Source: Lytechinus pictus
Lineage: Eukaryota > Echinodermata > Echinoidea > Temnopleuroida > Toxopneustidae
Assembly (NCBI RefSeq): GCF_037042905.1
Contig: NC_087249.1
Location: 11,838,001 to 11,902,000 of the forward strand
Length of the DNA stretch: 64,000 nt
Reading direction: 5' to 3'
Below the pieces are notes generated by a model, which worked only from the letters and a program-made list of their open reading frames with translations, was not told the origin of the DNA and ran no database searches. A program made the position numbers and the translations under genes. Below are positions 1 through 10,955 of the stretch, piece by piece (position 1 is the stretch's first letter; the number at the start of each line of letters is the position of its first letter).

Positions 1-1724
1 ATATATGCAAAAGATGATGAACAATCTTTAATAAGAATGGTGTTGATCGGGTCGAGTAGACATGACTTGGCAGGAAGTCTACGGAGTAGTTTGTGAACTT
101 CATCTTGCGTGGTTGGTTGAATCGTCTCAAACGATGATGCTGTAAGAGGATCATGTAATGACTCATCAGGAGTAAGGGAGTCACATATAGAATGAACCTT
201 GGAGTGGAAGAAGTTGATAAAGCATTGTGCCATCTCTTCACTGTCGACATGTGAAGGAAGAGGAGAACACTGCTTCTGGTTCAGGAGAAAATTAGCTGTT
301 GAAAAGAGTTTCTTGGCGTCATCACCGCAGTCCGTGATTAACTTGGTGTAGTACGCACGCTTGGATTCTTCCACTAGATGCTTCACGAGATTGCGTTGTG
401 CCGAGTACGTCAAACGATCAGACTGAAGTTTGCCGTTACACCGCCATCTACGCTCAAGTTGCCTACGTTTTCGTTTAGCATCAGTGATCTCAGGAGTGTA
501 CCATGGACTGTCAACCCTATTCTTGATCTTACGGGTCCTAGCAGGAGCATGGCTGTCAAGAAGAGAAGATAGAATCGAGTTGTAATTGCTCACTGCAGTG
601 TCGACATTCTGTAACAAGGAAGGTATAATGTCACTCTCAGCAACGTCCTTCGCGAAGGCTTCCCGGTCAACATCTTTGATGTTACGCGATGTACATACTC
701 TGTCAAGCCGTGGGGCCTTGGGAAGTCGAAGGAAGCATGTAACCGCAGAATGATCTGATATACCTGGAACGACTCGAGGTGATGATATCTGCAGCCTGTC
801 CGAGCTCCGCACAAGAACAACATCTAAGATGTGACCATGATCATGTGTGGGTGATGTAACCAGCTGAGTCAGACCATAACTGTTGATGACGTCAAGAAAC
901 CGGACAGTATAAAGAGATGAAAGATTGTCAAGGTGAATGTTCAGGTCACCCGTTATCACAAGTGGATAAGGCCGGAACATCCTCTCGTCTAGGAGTGAAG
1001 AAAAGTCCTCCAGGAACTGTGAAAATCCTTGAAATCCAGGTGGTCGGTAGATCATGATGACCTCGAGCTTGACCTGACCATTAGATATTGTTCCCGACAT
1101 CAGTTCGAAGGTGTTGAAATGACCTGGGTCATTGATGTCAACATGGAGACTGTCTCTGTACAAAAAAGCAACTCCACCTCCACGCCTTGAAGCCCTGGGG
1201 CGATGCTTGAATGTGTATCCACATGGTAAAAGATCAGCTATGACAGCATCATCTGATGAAGTCAACCACGTTTCACAAATACATGAAAAATCAAATTTAT
1301 GATCAATGATAAAATCTTGCAACTGCGAGGATTTATTTCGAACAGATCGGCAATTAAGTAAACCTAATTTCAAATTATCTGTGAATCGATCGCGACCACC
1401 CCTCTTACCTCGATGTGTCTTCCGTCTATTAATACTTAGAGACAATAACCTGTTGTACAGCTCCTTATTTATGGAGCGAAATTGAGAAGAATATCCCGTG
1501 TTTAAGGAATACAGAGTATCAATATCATAGGTATAAGTTTTGACATTAACTATTGGAGATCTTATTTCGCCGTGAGAGCCTTGTCCTAGATTGACTGGCC
1601 CAGGATTTGGATTTACATCACCAGAAATCAAGATTAAAATCCTTAAAGCAGAATCAGCGTTAGAATAATACTGAATAGGAGAACCAATTAACTTATGAGT
1701 CATATCATAAAATATCATAAACAT
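1..1724 (-). CDS. LINE ORF2, N-terminal part: 2A-like leader plus APE endonuclease (runs off the left edge)
   Basis: Reading the minus strand from the ATG at 1724, the frame stays open for 574 codons to the window edge; I translated it throughout and met no stop. Residues 27-43 are a hydrophobic stretch ending in GDVNPNPGP (DVNPNPGP at 1596-1619), like the 2A sequences at the N-terminus of some sea urchin CR1-type LINEs. An APE-type endonuclease follows: LGLLNCRSVRNKS (about 118-130), the ETW glutamate (151), RRGGGV (180-185), IYRPP (225-229), GDLN (259-262) and SDHS (323-326). The endonuclease nicks target DNA for retrotransposition. A basic linker continues towards the reverse transcriptase, which lies outside the window. 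The start could instead be the ATG at 1703, because the first residues overlap the neighbouring LINE remnant. The unbroken frame suggests a young insertion. Confidence 0.88.
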   Translation of the reverse strand, partial: MFMIFYDMTHKLIGSPIQYYSNADSALRILILISGDVNPNPGPVNLGQGSHGEIRSPIVNVKTYTYDIDTLYSLNTGYSSQFRSINKELYNRLLSLSINRRKTHRGKRGGRDRFTDNLKLGLLNCRSVRNKSSQLQDFIIDHKFDFSCICETWLTSSDDAVIADLLPCGYTFKHRPRASRRGGGVAFLYRDSLHVDINDPGHFNTFELMSGTISNGQVKLEVIMIYRPPGFQGFSQFLEDFSSLLDERMFRPYPLVITGDLNIHLDNLSSLYTVRFLDVINSYGLTQLVTSPTHDHGHILDVVLVRSSDRLQISSPRVVPGISDHSAVTCFLRLPKAPRLDRVCTSRNIKDVDREAFAKDVAESDIIPSLLQNVDTAVSNYNSILSSLLDSHAPARTRKIKNRVDSPWYTPEITDAKRKRRQLERRWRCNGKLQSDRLTYSAQRNLVKHLVEESKRAYYTKLITDCGDDAKKLFSTANFLLNQKQCSPLPSHVDSEEMAQCFINFFHSKVHSICDSLTPDESLHDPLTASSFETIQPTTQDEVHKLLRRLPAKSCLLDPINTILIKDCSSSFAY

Positions 1725-2646
1725 CTTTTATTATCCTCCAGTGTTGATTACGAAGGTCATTTCTAAAAGGCTCCAAATAAACATTTCTGGATTTTCTATA
1801 CCTTATATAAGTTTCAACAGATGAGAATTTTTGTTGGGATTTCCATATAAAATAACTAATGTGATGATCACTCATCCCATTATATAAAACACCGTGAACT
1901 TTCACTTTATCCATGTTATTAGTTAACATGTGGTCAACAAGCGTAGAAGACGAATCTGTCACTCTGGTTCATGAAGAGTTATTTATAAATTTTAGCGAAT
2001 ATACAGTATTAATTTGGTCAAAGATCTTGGTGTTTCCATAAAATGTTTTTTTCGTAATATCGCAGTTAATATCACCCATGACAATAATGTCACAAACAAC
2101 ACTACAAGCAAATTCTAAAAATTGTTCATTTTGATGAAAAACCTCAATTCTACTATTAGTAGGCGGCCTGTACCAATTAAAGAATAATAACGGTTTAGTG
2201 TTTTTTAAGTGGATCCGTAAACATATTGCCTCTAACCCAGAAAGATAATTATGATTAATCAACTCAACATGCAAAGATTCGTGCACATAAACTGCCACCC
2301 CGCCTCCGTTCCTATCACGGTCCGCACGAATGATAGAGTAATGAGGTATTTCAACTTCACTATCTAAAATGGAGCTATCCAATCTAGTTTCGTGTAAAGC
2401 AAAAACGTGTGTATCATTGACATTCAAAATATGTTTAATTTCATCGTAATTTTTCAGAAGGCTGGCTACATTCAAGTGAACAAACTTAATACCTTTATCA
2501 GACATCTGATCATATGTCAAACAAACGTTATCTTTCTTTTTACGATGATGTGTTTTTCTTGTATTCCTTTGCCAGAAATGAAAATAAATAAACAAATAAA
2601 TAAATAGGCCGACACCATTTACTACAGAGGAACATACACTAAGCAA
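1705..2646 (-). pseudogene. Second, older LINE: APE endonuclease remnant with one in-frame stop
   Basis: A minus-strand frame encodes another APE endonuclease. It shows KFVHLNV near the start, HETRLD (catalytic Glu), NGGGVAVYVHESL, WYRPPTN, MGDINCD and a terminal SDHH. The likely natural start is the ATG at 2505, since the upstream residues look like translated 5' sequence. A TGA at 1969-1971 interrupts the domain, and the same frame resumes with the SDH motif. The frame then ends abruptly at 1705, where the neighbouring 2A-type LINE begins. It differs clearly in sequence from that element, so this is a separate family. The upper boundary is uncertain. Confidence 0.8.
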
Positions 2647-2975
2647 TGGAAGTTTATTTTGAAACTTCTGAAATCATTTAATATTGGAATTGTTATATGA
2701 CACGTGTGAGTTACAAAATTATTGCACAACTTCTTATAATTATAATAAACGATCATGAAATATGTATATAAGATCGCTTACTCCCAAATGAAAAAAAAAC
2801 TAACTAAATATTATTATCATTGTTATTATTATTATTATTATTATTATTAGCTACATGTATTTTCCTAACATCCAGATAATGATTTATTATTATCAGTTAA
2901 GATAAACATCGATTTTACACTTTTGCTTACGTTGTATGCATCCGGTCTCTGTTATTTCAATGCAGATTTTTTTTC
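2647..2975. other. Spacer between LINE remnant and glycosyltransferase A
   Basis: AT-rich sequence with a short (ATT)n run at about 2820-2848. It includes the 3' flank of the minus-strand glycosyltransferase gene. No gene or clear polyadenylation site was recognised. Confidence 0.4.
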
Positions 2976-4157
2976 TCATTCTTTATGAAGTCGACCAGCG
3001 TCCCAAATCGCCGATATGTATTCGGGTTCTACGTTACTAATCAATGAATATTTCTTCACCCAAAGTGGTTTCCACCAGTCCGTCTTGAAATCAGCAGCCC
3101 AGTACTTGGGGGCGATCATCAAAAAACTATCAACATTTTGCGGCACTACGCCAAGTTTCTGAAGACACATTCCAATGAAGACATCCTCCCAAGGAAAGAT
3201 GGGGGTGGTGAGGGCCACTTGGTAGGTACGTTCCACAAGATCGGTCGATAGGATGTATCCAGGGCCATTAAGATATGGAGGGTACGTCGGGGACCGGTAG
3301 AAGTCTTTCGAGAGGAAGAACTTATCGCTGGTGTTGCGTGCCACCGGTGAGTTGAAGAGAGCCAATCCGGCAGCCCAGTTCGACGATGGTGAGTTTATGA
3401 AAGCCATGAAGAACCTGAACTGGATGATGACGGAATCGTCGTCGTTTTTCATGACGTACCTTGCGTGTCGGCAATAGTTGGACACCCACTTCAGGCCCAT
3501 GACTGTCTTTATCGTAAGGTTCTCGTAGGAGTCAACGAAGTCCTCCTGAACGATGTCACCGTACATCGCAGCCTCCTTGTTGATATCACCCTGAAGCGTC
3601 GCATCGATTGGCTTTCCAAGTAAGAACACCGTCTCAATTGTCCCTTTACTCAATCGTGGCCATGCATTTTCTGCTCCATAAACTCGGCGGAGAACATTTC
3701 GCTGTTCGATGTTCATTGGTGCGGTCGGAATCATGATCAGCAAAAATATTGATTTCGGCTTCGAGTTCTTCATTCTGCAGAACAGAGAAGGATTGTGAAT
3801 GAACTTGTATTTGTGCTCATCTACGGGTTCGTAAAGATACAACCCCAGGAATGATCCATTCATCATCTTGCCCTTTTCCAAGTCTTTAATTGGGGCTGCG
3901 TAGGGCTGCTGATACGCGAGGAACCTCTTGTTTGTGCTGAATGAATCTGTATGGTTCAGACCAGTTTGTAAAGTTGTCCTTGAGAGTGTGGTGTTAGATT
4001 TCCTACTCTCAAGGAATAACATTTTGTCTCGTGTTGTCATATGATTCTTATGGGAAAGACTTAAACTCTCGATGAGTATCCACAAATATACGCAGGCAGT
4101 AATAACAAGGAGCGACCAGACGAAACGAACAAAGGAGGAGATGAAAGCCTTTGGTAA
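2976..4157 (-). CDS. Family-31 glycosyltransferase A (beta-1,3-galactosyltransferase-like), coding exon
   Basis: Predicted Golgi type II membrane enzyme adding galactose or GlcNAc in beta-1,3 linkage; substrate not inferable. The frame from a strong splice acceptor (pyrimidine tract ending TTGCTTGTAG, exon from 4157) to the TAA at 2976 encodes 393 residues. A membrane anchor lies at about 9-30 (FVRFVWSLLVITACVYLWIL). The catalytic part has QRNVLRRVYG, TVFLLG, the block QEDFVDSYENLTIKTVMGLK, the metal-binding motif NDDDSV (DDD at 239-241), YPPYLNGPGY and PWEDVFIGMCLQKLG. No ATG lies between the acceptor and the anchor. The first in-frame ATG (4040) would remove the anchor, so the start codon is probably in an upstream exon. 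It has the shortest stem of the three paralogues. The reading frame is intact. Confidence 0.88.
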   Translation of the reverse strand, partial: LPKAFISSFVRFVWSLLVITACVYLWILIESLSLSHKNHMTTRDKMLFLESRKSNTTLSRTTLQTGLNHTDSFSTNKRFLAYQQPYAAPIKDLEKGKMMNGSFLGLYLYEPVDEHKYKFIHNPSLFCRMKNSKPKSIFLLIMIPTAPMNIEQRNVLRRVYGAENAWPRLSKGTIETVFLLGKPIDATLQGDINKEAAMYGDIVQEDFVDSYENLTIKTVMGLKWVSNYCRHARYVMKNDDDSVIIQFRFFMAFINSPSSNWAAGLALFNSPVARNTSDKFFLSKDFYRSPTYPPYLNGPGYILSTDLVERTYQVALTTPIFPWEDVFIGMCLQKLGVVPQNVDSFLMIAPKYWAADFKTDWWKPLWVKKYSLISNVEPEYISAIWDAGRLHKE

Positions 4158-4282
4158 CTACAAGCAAAATGAAAAACAAGAGGAGGAAAATGATGTGGGT
4201 AATCATGTCAATTATTATACACAGCAAGATTTTGCCAATCCAAACATAAAGCGAAACAAAAAATAATTAGCATCTTCATGCG

Positions 4283-4527
4283 CAATGCAAAAACTCCAGT
4301 GTTGATTTACCATCAGCCCGGGTTCTATTTATTATGTCCCCACCAGAGAAGTGTTAAACGACACCAGTTTGATTTTGGTCTAACACCAGATAGGTGTTTA
4401 TACAACACCAATTAGTATTAAAATAGTATCGGTTTTAATTCCAAACTGGTGTTGCTTCAATACTTCTCTGGTGTGGATATAATAGATTCCGCTCTGGTGT
4501 TAAATCAACACTGGAGTGTTAACAGTG
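4283..4527. mobile_element. MITE family 1, copy 1 (GGTGTTA-rich foldback)
   Basis: Palindromic element of about 245 bp, built from repeated GGTGTTA/TAACACC words. One end reads AAAAACTCCAGTGTTGAT and the other ATCAACACTGGAGT. Copies at 26132-26376 and 35539-35777 share the same internal order. It has no coding capacity. It lies about 125 bp upstream of the glycosyltransferase A exon, so it is probably within that gene's intron or promoter. Confidence 0.75.
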
Positions 4528-5725
4528 TTGGGGAGAGTCAAGCCCATACCCGGATCCAAAACCTGCACAGAGGTGGTGCAAATTGCACCCCTCTGGTTCG
4601 CAAAATTTGTGATTCACCCCAAATAATTCATTCAAATAGAATATCTCGGTATACCTTAAAAGACTACAACAAACATGTAAAAATAAATTCTTATTTGCAC
4701 CTTTTGTGGGTGACAGAATTGCAACCAAACAGCTTTTTCCTTTAAGGTCCAGAGATACATTTCATTATGATATTAGATGATTAGAATTACTGTTCATGTC
4801 ATATTCTTATTCGAAACAAAACAACATGTTATTGTTTAAGAAATATAACACAGTTACCTTTACTTTAGTTCCACTTAATGAATCAGCATAACTGAAATGT
4901 CTTTCATTCTTCTTCGATCCTTTGGAAAACTTCATTTTATTATTGTTTGACCTTGATAACAATCGTGTGCCATAGAAGAAGATCAGGCCCGAAGTCTCAT
5001 TTCTATAAAAGAAAGTGTTGGTTCACTTAAGGCATATTGCCGAAGATGAGCCTGAGCAATGGCCAAATAATGGTAAAAACTTCTCTTTTCAATTCAAGTG
5101 AAATTATAACAATTCATGTGAGTCCAAATACAACCATTGCGTAGTGTTGCTTGTACAAGAACGAAATTCAGTGAATGATATTTAACTTAAACAGGTGAAT
5201 TGACTTATGTAAGAACCATTTCAAGAAAGTGTTTCCCCTACAAGAACGTATTGATTTTTCCACTTAATTCCACCGATACCGGACAAATCACCCTTTCTCC
5301 CAGACAACGGCAAACACTTATATGCTCAATTTGTTTTTTTCCTTTCAATACTCAATGTGTGCACAATCCTACAAAGGTTTCAAAAAAGGTGACCACAGCA
5401 TTAGAAATAGCACTTCATTTCGAAATGCAAGCTACAAATAGATGTTTTGGCCTAATTACCAAAGGAGAGAGAGAGATCAACTTTCTTATTCCAGCATTTG
5501 GTGTGAATAAGGCTGCTTTCAGCTCATGAATGTGTCTGATTTAGTGTTTCAGAAGCTATATCTCACAAGCAGAAGACAATTTGTGTCACTAATTGAATAA
5601 AAAGGTCAACCAGTTACCTGCTTGCAGTAATCCTTTAGACATGTTAGACTAAAGGATTACCACAAAACGCAATAAGTACACCCTCATGCTTGCAAAATAA
5701 GACCAGCCCACCCGAGATACGATGT
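4528..5725. other. Unassigned AT-rich sequence
   Basis: No gene, RNA or well-bounded repeat recognised. Short open frames here have no similarity I can name and no convincing splice context. Confidence 0.3.
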
Positions 5726-6000
5726 CCAGGTCAACTTGGTACTTGGGACAACTCGGTTCCGACGAAAAATTAGGTGCCGAATTGTCCATGGTGAAACCTA
5801 ACCCTAACCCAAAACCTAACTCTAACCTTATGATACTATTGATACTAAACTACATGAATTAATAAAAAAATTGTATAAACATTGAAAATGATTTGTATTC
5901 AATACAAACATTTGTCAACAAAATAGCAATCTGACTTTTGACAACTCGGCACCTAATTTTTTGGCGTGGCCGAGTCATCTCAAGTGCCGAGTAAGCTGGA
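5726..6000. mobile_element. Foldback/MITE with about 62-bp arms
   Basis: The left arm (5726-5787) and right arm (5939-6000) are reverse complements along their length, centred on AATTAGGTGCCGA and ACTCGGCACCTAATT. The spacer carries a short telomere-like CCTAACCCTAACCC run at about 5799-5830. Non-coding. Confidence 0.75.
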
Positions 6001-6055
6001 ACCTGTTCAGGTTCAGGGGTACCATTTATACTACTATGTTGGTCCATGATCATAC

Positions 6056-6156
6056 ACACACACATCCTCCATCTCTGCATACGCTCGCACACACGCACAC
6101 ACACCCTTTCCCACTCTCTATCCTTATCTCCCTCTCTCTCCCCCTCTCTTTGTAAA
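6056..6156. repeat. CA- and CT-rich simple sequence
   Basis: Imperfect (CA)n followed by (CT)n. Frames overlapping it on both strands are low-complexity artefacts. Confidence 0.8.
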
Positions 6157-8758
6157 TGAAACATATATCTCCATACCTAATTCATTGAAAAATCTTAACT
6201 AAAGTGGTATTGCTATTTGAAATGTTCTACAAGGACAGTCCCTCATATTCCCATGTAAAGGCAATTCGGAAGAAGTGAAGCCCTTAAGTCTACCCCCCCA
6301 AAACCCCCCCCCCATTGTTTTTAATAAAGAGAGGAAATTAAAACAAGAAAATAATGAGTGCGTCATAATAAGAAAGTTATCAGTTTTAAAAACCATCTGC
6401 TTAAAGGGCTGCTGTATAATATCAATAATCCTTGGATGGGTCATATTCATCCCGTCTCCCGTCCACCATGCAAGCCTGAACTCCGCCAATTATGTGGCAA
6501 GATTTCCTTAGTAAAATACAAAATAGATTCGTCCTTATCTGACTCTTTGATTTTATATAGATAGATTGTACAACTAATCGAATGTGGTTTTCAATTATTA
6601 TAGTTTTACAACCATTACCAATTCATTTTGTTGATGCTTTCAGCTTTTCAGACGTTGATCAACACAATATTATGTTCATTGAAGTGCAAGGTGGTGCCTC
6701 TGTTAAATAACAAATCAATTAACTTGGACAGTGACATGGGCGGGTTCACATTAAGCAATACAACAGAAGAAAAAATATTTTGTTATAAAAAATGCATTTA
6801 TTATCACAATTGATGAACATTAAAAATATTTTGTAAATGTTTCACAAAGTTTAGTAGCTTGCAAAATATATTTTCGAAACAAACTAGAATTGATTTGTAA
6901 TTCCGCGATTGACATAACAGGATGTAGTTTATTATAGCACCATATCAATATACAGTTAGGCCTACAGAATGTCTAGTATTTATTGCTTGTGCAGTCTTAT
7001 TTTCAACAGGATCGCGTAATTTGCCCAATAGTAGGATAATGCCAGATAATGGTGTGCATGTGTGTGTGGGTGGGTGGGTGTGTATATAAAGAGAGATATA
7101 CATGTACAAAAATATATGTTACGCAGTGCTGTTCATTAAAGTTCAGAGAGAGAGGGGGAGGGGGGAGAGAGAGAGGAGGGAGAGATAAGTAATGAATCTG
7201 TGCGTGTGCCTAATAGAGTGAGAGTGAAAGTGTGTGTGCGTAGGATTAGTTTAAGCCTTATTTCTTGCACGTATTATATTCATGATTACAATCATGATTT
7301 GATAATATTCATGCAGGAATGAAACAATAATCTACTTTGTGAATTAGATGACAACTGGTACTCTAGAAAAGCACCATCCTACTTAGCATTCGTTTGAAAT
7401 AAAGAATAAGCTGATGAGGTAGTTCGTTGCCTTGTTATGAAAACGAGGTTGATAATCATTAACCTTACAAAAGTTACATGTACTATTAGACAGGTGCAAA
7501 GCTATCTAATTTCTTTAGATTGTAACGATCAATACCAATCAAAAATTCAATTAAGTATCTCATTCTGATATATAGAAATTATGGGTCAACGTTATCTTAT
7601 TCTAATTTTGAATCGGACACCATAGCCATTATACAGATTATTTTCTCATTTCAAAGGGTTTTGCAATATCAAACAGATTTTCCTTGAATCGTAGGTGGCA
7701 AGTTATGTTCTGTCTTTGTCAAACATTCGATTTTTTTTCGAGCACGTACATAAGCATGATAAAGAAAATATTTTTTTTTAATGAAAAAAAAATAGAGAAA
7801 GCATTTTATTCCTCAATGTCAAGTTACTTATACAAAGACCGATATCAATTATGAAAGGTATCTCTTCGCTAACTCGATATGAAACGAAATCTTTGTGATT
7901 CATACTTTGTCATTTGGTATCTGAAATTTTAATACTTGATATCAGAAATCGACAAAAATAAAGATGTTGTTTATGTCAGCTTGGTAAGTATCGAGAAACA
8001 ACAGAAAACAAATTGGTCACCATTACTTGAATTTGGGAAATGATGCCTAAGCAAGGGAGAACGTAGTGTCAATGTAATTCTTGGTTTTGTCTTAAACCTA
8101 TACATCTTCTAATCACTACTCGAATTATACTGATGGTTTCATTTCCTTTTCAGTGAATGTTCATGTCTGTCTGATATTGGTGGGCGATTATTGCAATTAT
8201 CGCAAGAACAATATTATTGGAGTTATTATGGTAATTAAGATAAATACATGTATGACCTTTGAATTAATAATACTCTATTGGTGTTGATACCCCATAACAA
8301 CAAATCTGCAGTGGTTATTATTAATACAGTTAACATTAACCTGTTAAAGTGAATAACTGTCTATAAATTGGCAAACCTTCATCAAAATTCTTACTTGGGT
8401 AATTTTCAACATCATCATCACCATCATCACCATAAATAAATATACCTTCCATTATGCTTATCAAACATGTTAAATCAAGAAAGTAGAGATACATTGCTCC
8501 ATGCTATTGCTAGATAACCATGGTAACGGATGCGAAAGCCTGATGATGCAGTAACGCATAATTGAGCAAAATCCTTTACTTTTTAGCGTCGTACAAGATC
8601 ATAATGTTCTCGAGACAACATGGACATTGATCCATGGCAACTTAGCGTGCCGGAGATAATAATTGAAGATACAATATCTCAAAGGCGCTCGTGCTGAATA
8701 CAAAAACATTAAATTATTCGATAACATTGCATTGAGTTGAAGGCCAAGGGCAAAAGCA
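6157..8758. other. Intergenic region downstream of glycosyltransferase B
   Basis: No gene supported. It contains (GT)n and (GA)n patches at about 7047-7185, scattered poly-A/T and a CATCAT run near 8408. A near-palindromic ATAACCATGGTAAC at 8514-8527 resembles an RFX X-box. Confidence 0.4.
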
Positions 8759-10264
8759 TCACCTCGGTTTTATTAATTTGATCTTGCACGTAAACCAAAC
8801 AAACTTCATGGTATCTGGGTGAAGGTTTGATACCACAACATAGGAACGTATCGATGTGACGATGGTCCTCTCGCTGTTACCAGTGAAAAATCCAGGGTCT
8901 GATATCCACAAGAAGCGTTTATGCTGAACTGGCTTGAACCCCATCTTCTTGAAGCACGTTCCTAGGAAGACATCTTCCCACGGGAAGAGGGGTGTCTTGA
9001 GAGCCATGTGGTACCCTGCTTCAACCAAGTCCGACGACATCACATAACCAGGACCGTTCATGTACGGTGGGTATGTTGGGGCGGGGTAGTATTCCTTGGA
9101 GATGTAGTACTTGCTTAAATTGCTACGCAACACTGGTGCTTCCCACATGGTTTCGGAGGCTGTCCAGTTGGTGAACGAAGATTCCTTGAAGATCCACAGA
9201 AACCGACCCTGATTAATCATGGAGTCGTCGTCTATCTTCATGGCGAAATACGCGTGACGACAGTGATTTGTCACCCACTTCAGTCCCATAACCGTCTTCC
9301 GGGAGAGGTTCGCATAGGTATCAATGAAGTCCTCCTGGAGGATGTCGTTGTGTTTCTGGGCCTCTTCATCTATCATCCTCTGCAGAGTAGCGTTGAAGGT
9401 CTTCCCTAGAAGGAACACCGTGGCGAAGATACCTCTCTTCAGGGCAGGCCATTGTTTCTGGTCACCATAGGTGTGTCTGACGACATGCCTCCTCTGGAAG
9501 TGTCCTGGTGCGGTGACTACCAGGAAGATTATAAAGACCCTACGAGGGTGTCCATCTTTGTCTAAACAGACATGGGATGGATTGTAAATATAGTTGTACT
9601 CATGCGGGTCTACAGGCTCGTCCACGTAGCGTTTAACATTTAAAACAGGCACAGCCCGTTCAACATCCGCATTGAGATTAGGGTCATCCTTGATCACAGC
9701 ATCTTCCTCCTTTTCTAAATAATCATCAATATCATTTAATTTTTTAAATAATTTATCTATACCTATGCCATTATTCTGTATTTCATGTTTCCTGGTATCG
9801 TGCTGTTCCGTCCTCTGATGTAAGTCATCGGTATTGGGTGATTTATCCTCAGAAGTATACACCGCTTTCAATTTTGCCTGTCCAAAATTACCCGGATATT
9901 TAATGGAAACATCTCGGTGCCTCAACCTTTTTGCCATCTCCAACCTTAGAAGGGCTATTTCTACATCTTCACGGAGTTTCATGATATCCTCTTCTTCTGC
10001 ACTCTCATCCATCTCCTTTTCGCCAGCGGGCCTCTTTTCCACCCGTAGACTTGGGAAGTTCAGCCAACTCTCACTACCGCTGCCCAAACTATGGTCTTTT
10101 TTCTGGAGTTTTCCATGTCCAGTCTTTCTCGAGAGAGACAATCGAGTTCGAGGGATTTCGGGCTCTATGTGCCATAAATGTTGGAAGTTGAGTATTCCAC
10201 AGATGAATCCAAATACCAGAATGGTGATGTAGGTTAGCTTGGCCAGGGTTCGGCGCGGCCCCAT
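8759..10264 (-). CDS. Family-31 glycosyltransferase B (beta-1,3-galactosyltransferase-like)
   Basis: Complete 501-residue frame from the ATG at 10264 to the stop at 8759. It has a short cytosolic N-terminus, a type II anchor at 10-27 (LTYITILVFGFICGILNF) and a long acidic, partly helical stem (about 80-215). The family-31 catalytic domain runs from about 240 to 490. Motifs are RRHVVRHTYG (258-267), TVFLLG (282-287), QEDFIDTYANL, KTVMGLKWV, the metal-binding DDD at 345-347, YPPYMNGPGY and PWEDVFLGTC (EDV at 430-432). N-glycosylation sequons include N291, N319, N366 and N382. A splice-acceptor-like TTCTGTTTTAG ends at 10270, just before the ATG, so the 5' UTR is probably spliced and the whole coding region lies in one exon. 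Substrate specificity cannot be read from the sequence. Confidence 0.93.
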   Translation of the reverse strand: MGPRRTLAKLTYITILVFGFICGILNFQHLWHIEPEIPRTRLSLSRKTGHGKLQKKDHSLGSGSESWLNFPSLRVEKRPAGEKEMDESAEEEDIMKLREDVEIALLRLEMAKRLRHRDVSIKYPGNFGQAKLKAVYTSEDKSPNTDDLHQRTEQHDTRKHEIQNNGIGIDKLFKKLNDIDDYLEKEEDAVIKDDPNLNADVERAVPVLNVKRYVDEPVDPHEYNYIYNPSHVCLDKDGHPRRVFIIFLVVTAPGHFQRRHVVRHTYGDQKQWPALKRGIFATVFLLGKTFNATLQRMIDEEAQKHNDILQEDFIDTYANLSRKTVMGLKWVTNHCRHAYFAMKIDDDSMINQGRFLWIFKESSFTNWTASETMWEAPVLRSNLSKYYISKEYYPAPTYPPYMNGPGYVMSSDLVEAGYHMALKTPLFPWEDVFLGTCFKKMGFKPVQHKRFLWISDPGFFTGNSERTIVTSIRSYVVVSNLHPDTMKFVWFTCKIKLIKPR

Positions 10265-10452
10265 CGTCACTAAAACAGAATTGATAAAAATCGGATAAAA
10301 ATAAGCAAAATACAGTTACATCCTAAATACGCTATATGCATACTACATAGATATTACAACGATAATCACGACTTTGGTAGAATGCCACAGACGAATTAAA
10401 ATCATGGATTTTAAAAGAAACCGGAAAATAGCTCTCCAGAATGAAAGGCAAG

Positions 10453-10755
10453 GGCCTGTATTCTGAAGTCGGGTTCAATTTAAACTCTGGTTTAAAGTTG
10501 TGGTTTAACTATGGATAGCCCAAAACGGCAAAAATCTGTAACAGTAGAATGTCAATTTATCGGCTCATTTTCTCTCTACTCATTCTTTACTGTTTCGGAA
10601 GGATATATAAGATAGTTTTCTATACCAGTCACGAGTTAGGACAGAGCACAGTAAACATAAGTAACATACGATGTAAGGACAATTTGATATTTTTGGCTTT
10701 CCATAATTTTAGCACAGAGTTGGACCATGGTCTACCTGACTTCAGAATACGGGCT
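10453..10755. mobile_element. MITE family 3, copy 1
   Basis: Terminal inverted repeats begin GGCCTGTATTCTGAAGTC and end GACTTCAGAATACGGGCT. A second copy lies at 50710-51036. Non-coding. Located about 190 bp upstream of the glycosyltransferase B ATG, so within its 5' region. Confidence 0.75.
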
Positions 10756-10955
10756 AGAGTGACAGTCTTCGTCAGTGCACATGGTCAGATGGTGTGCCCC
10801 CCCAAAAAAAGAAAGAAAGAAAGAATTAAATTCAAAATCTTTATCTGAAATTGATTTTGAATCCATTTTTTGGGGAGGGGTGGGTGGGGCGGGGCATTGA
10901 CTGTATTTTATTGGTTAAATTTCCAATTTCACTGAGATCGATCACCTTGCATCTG

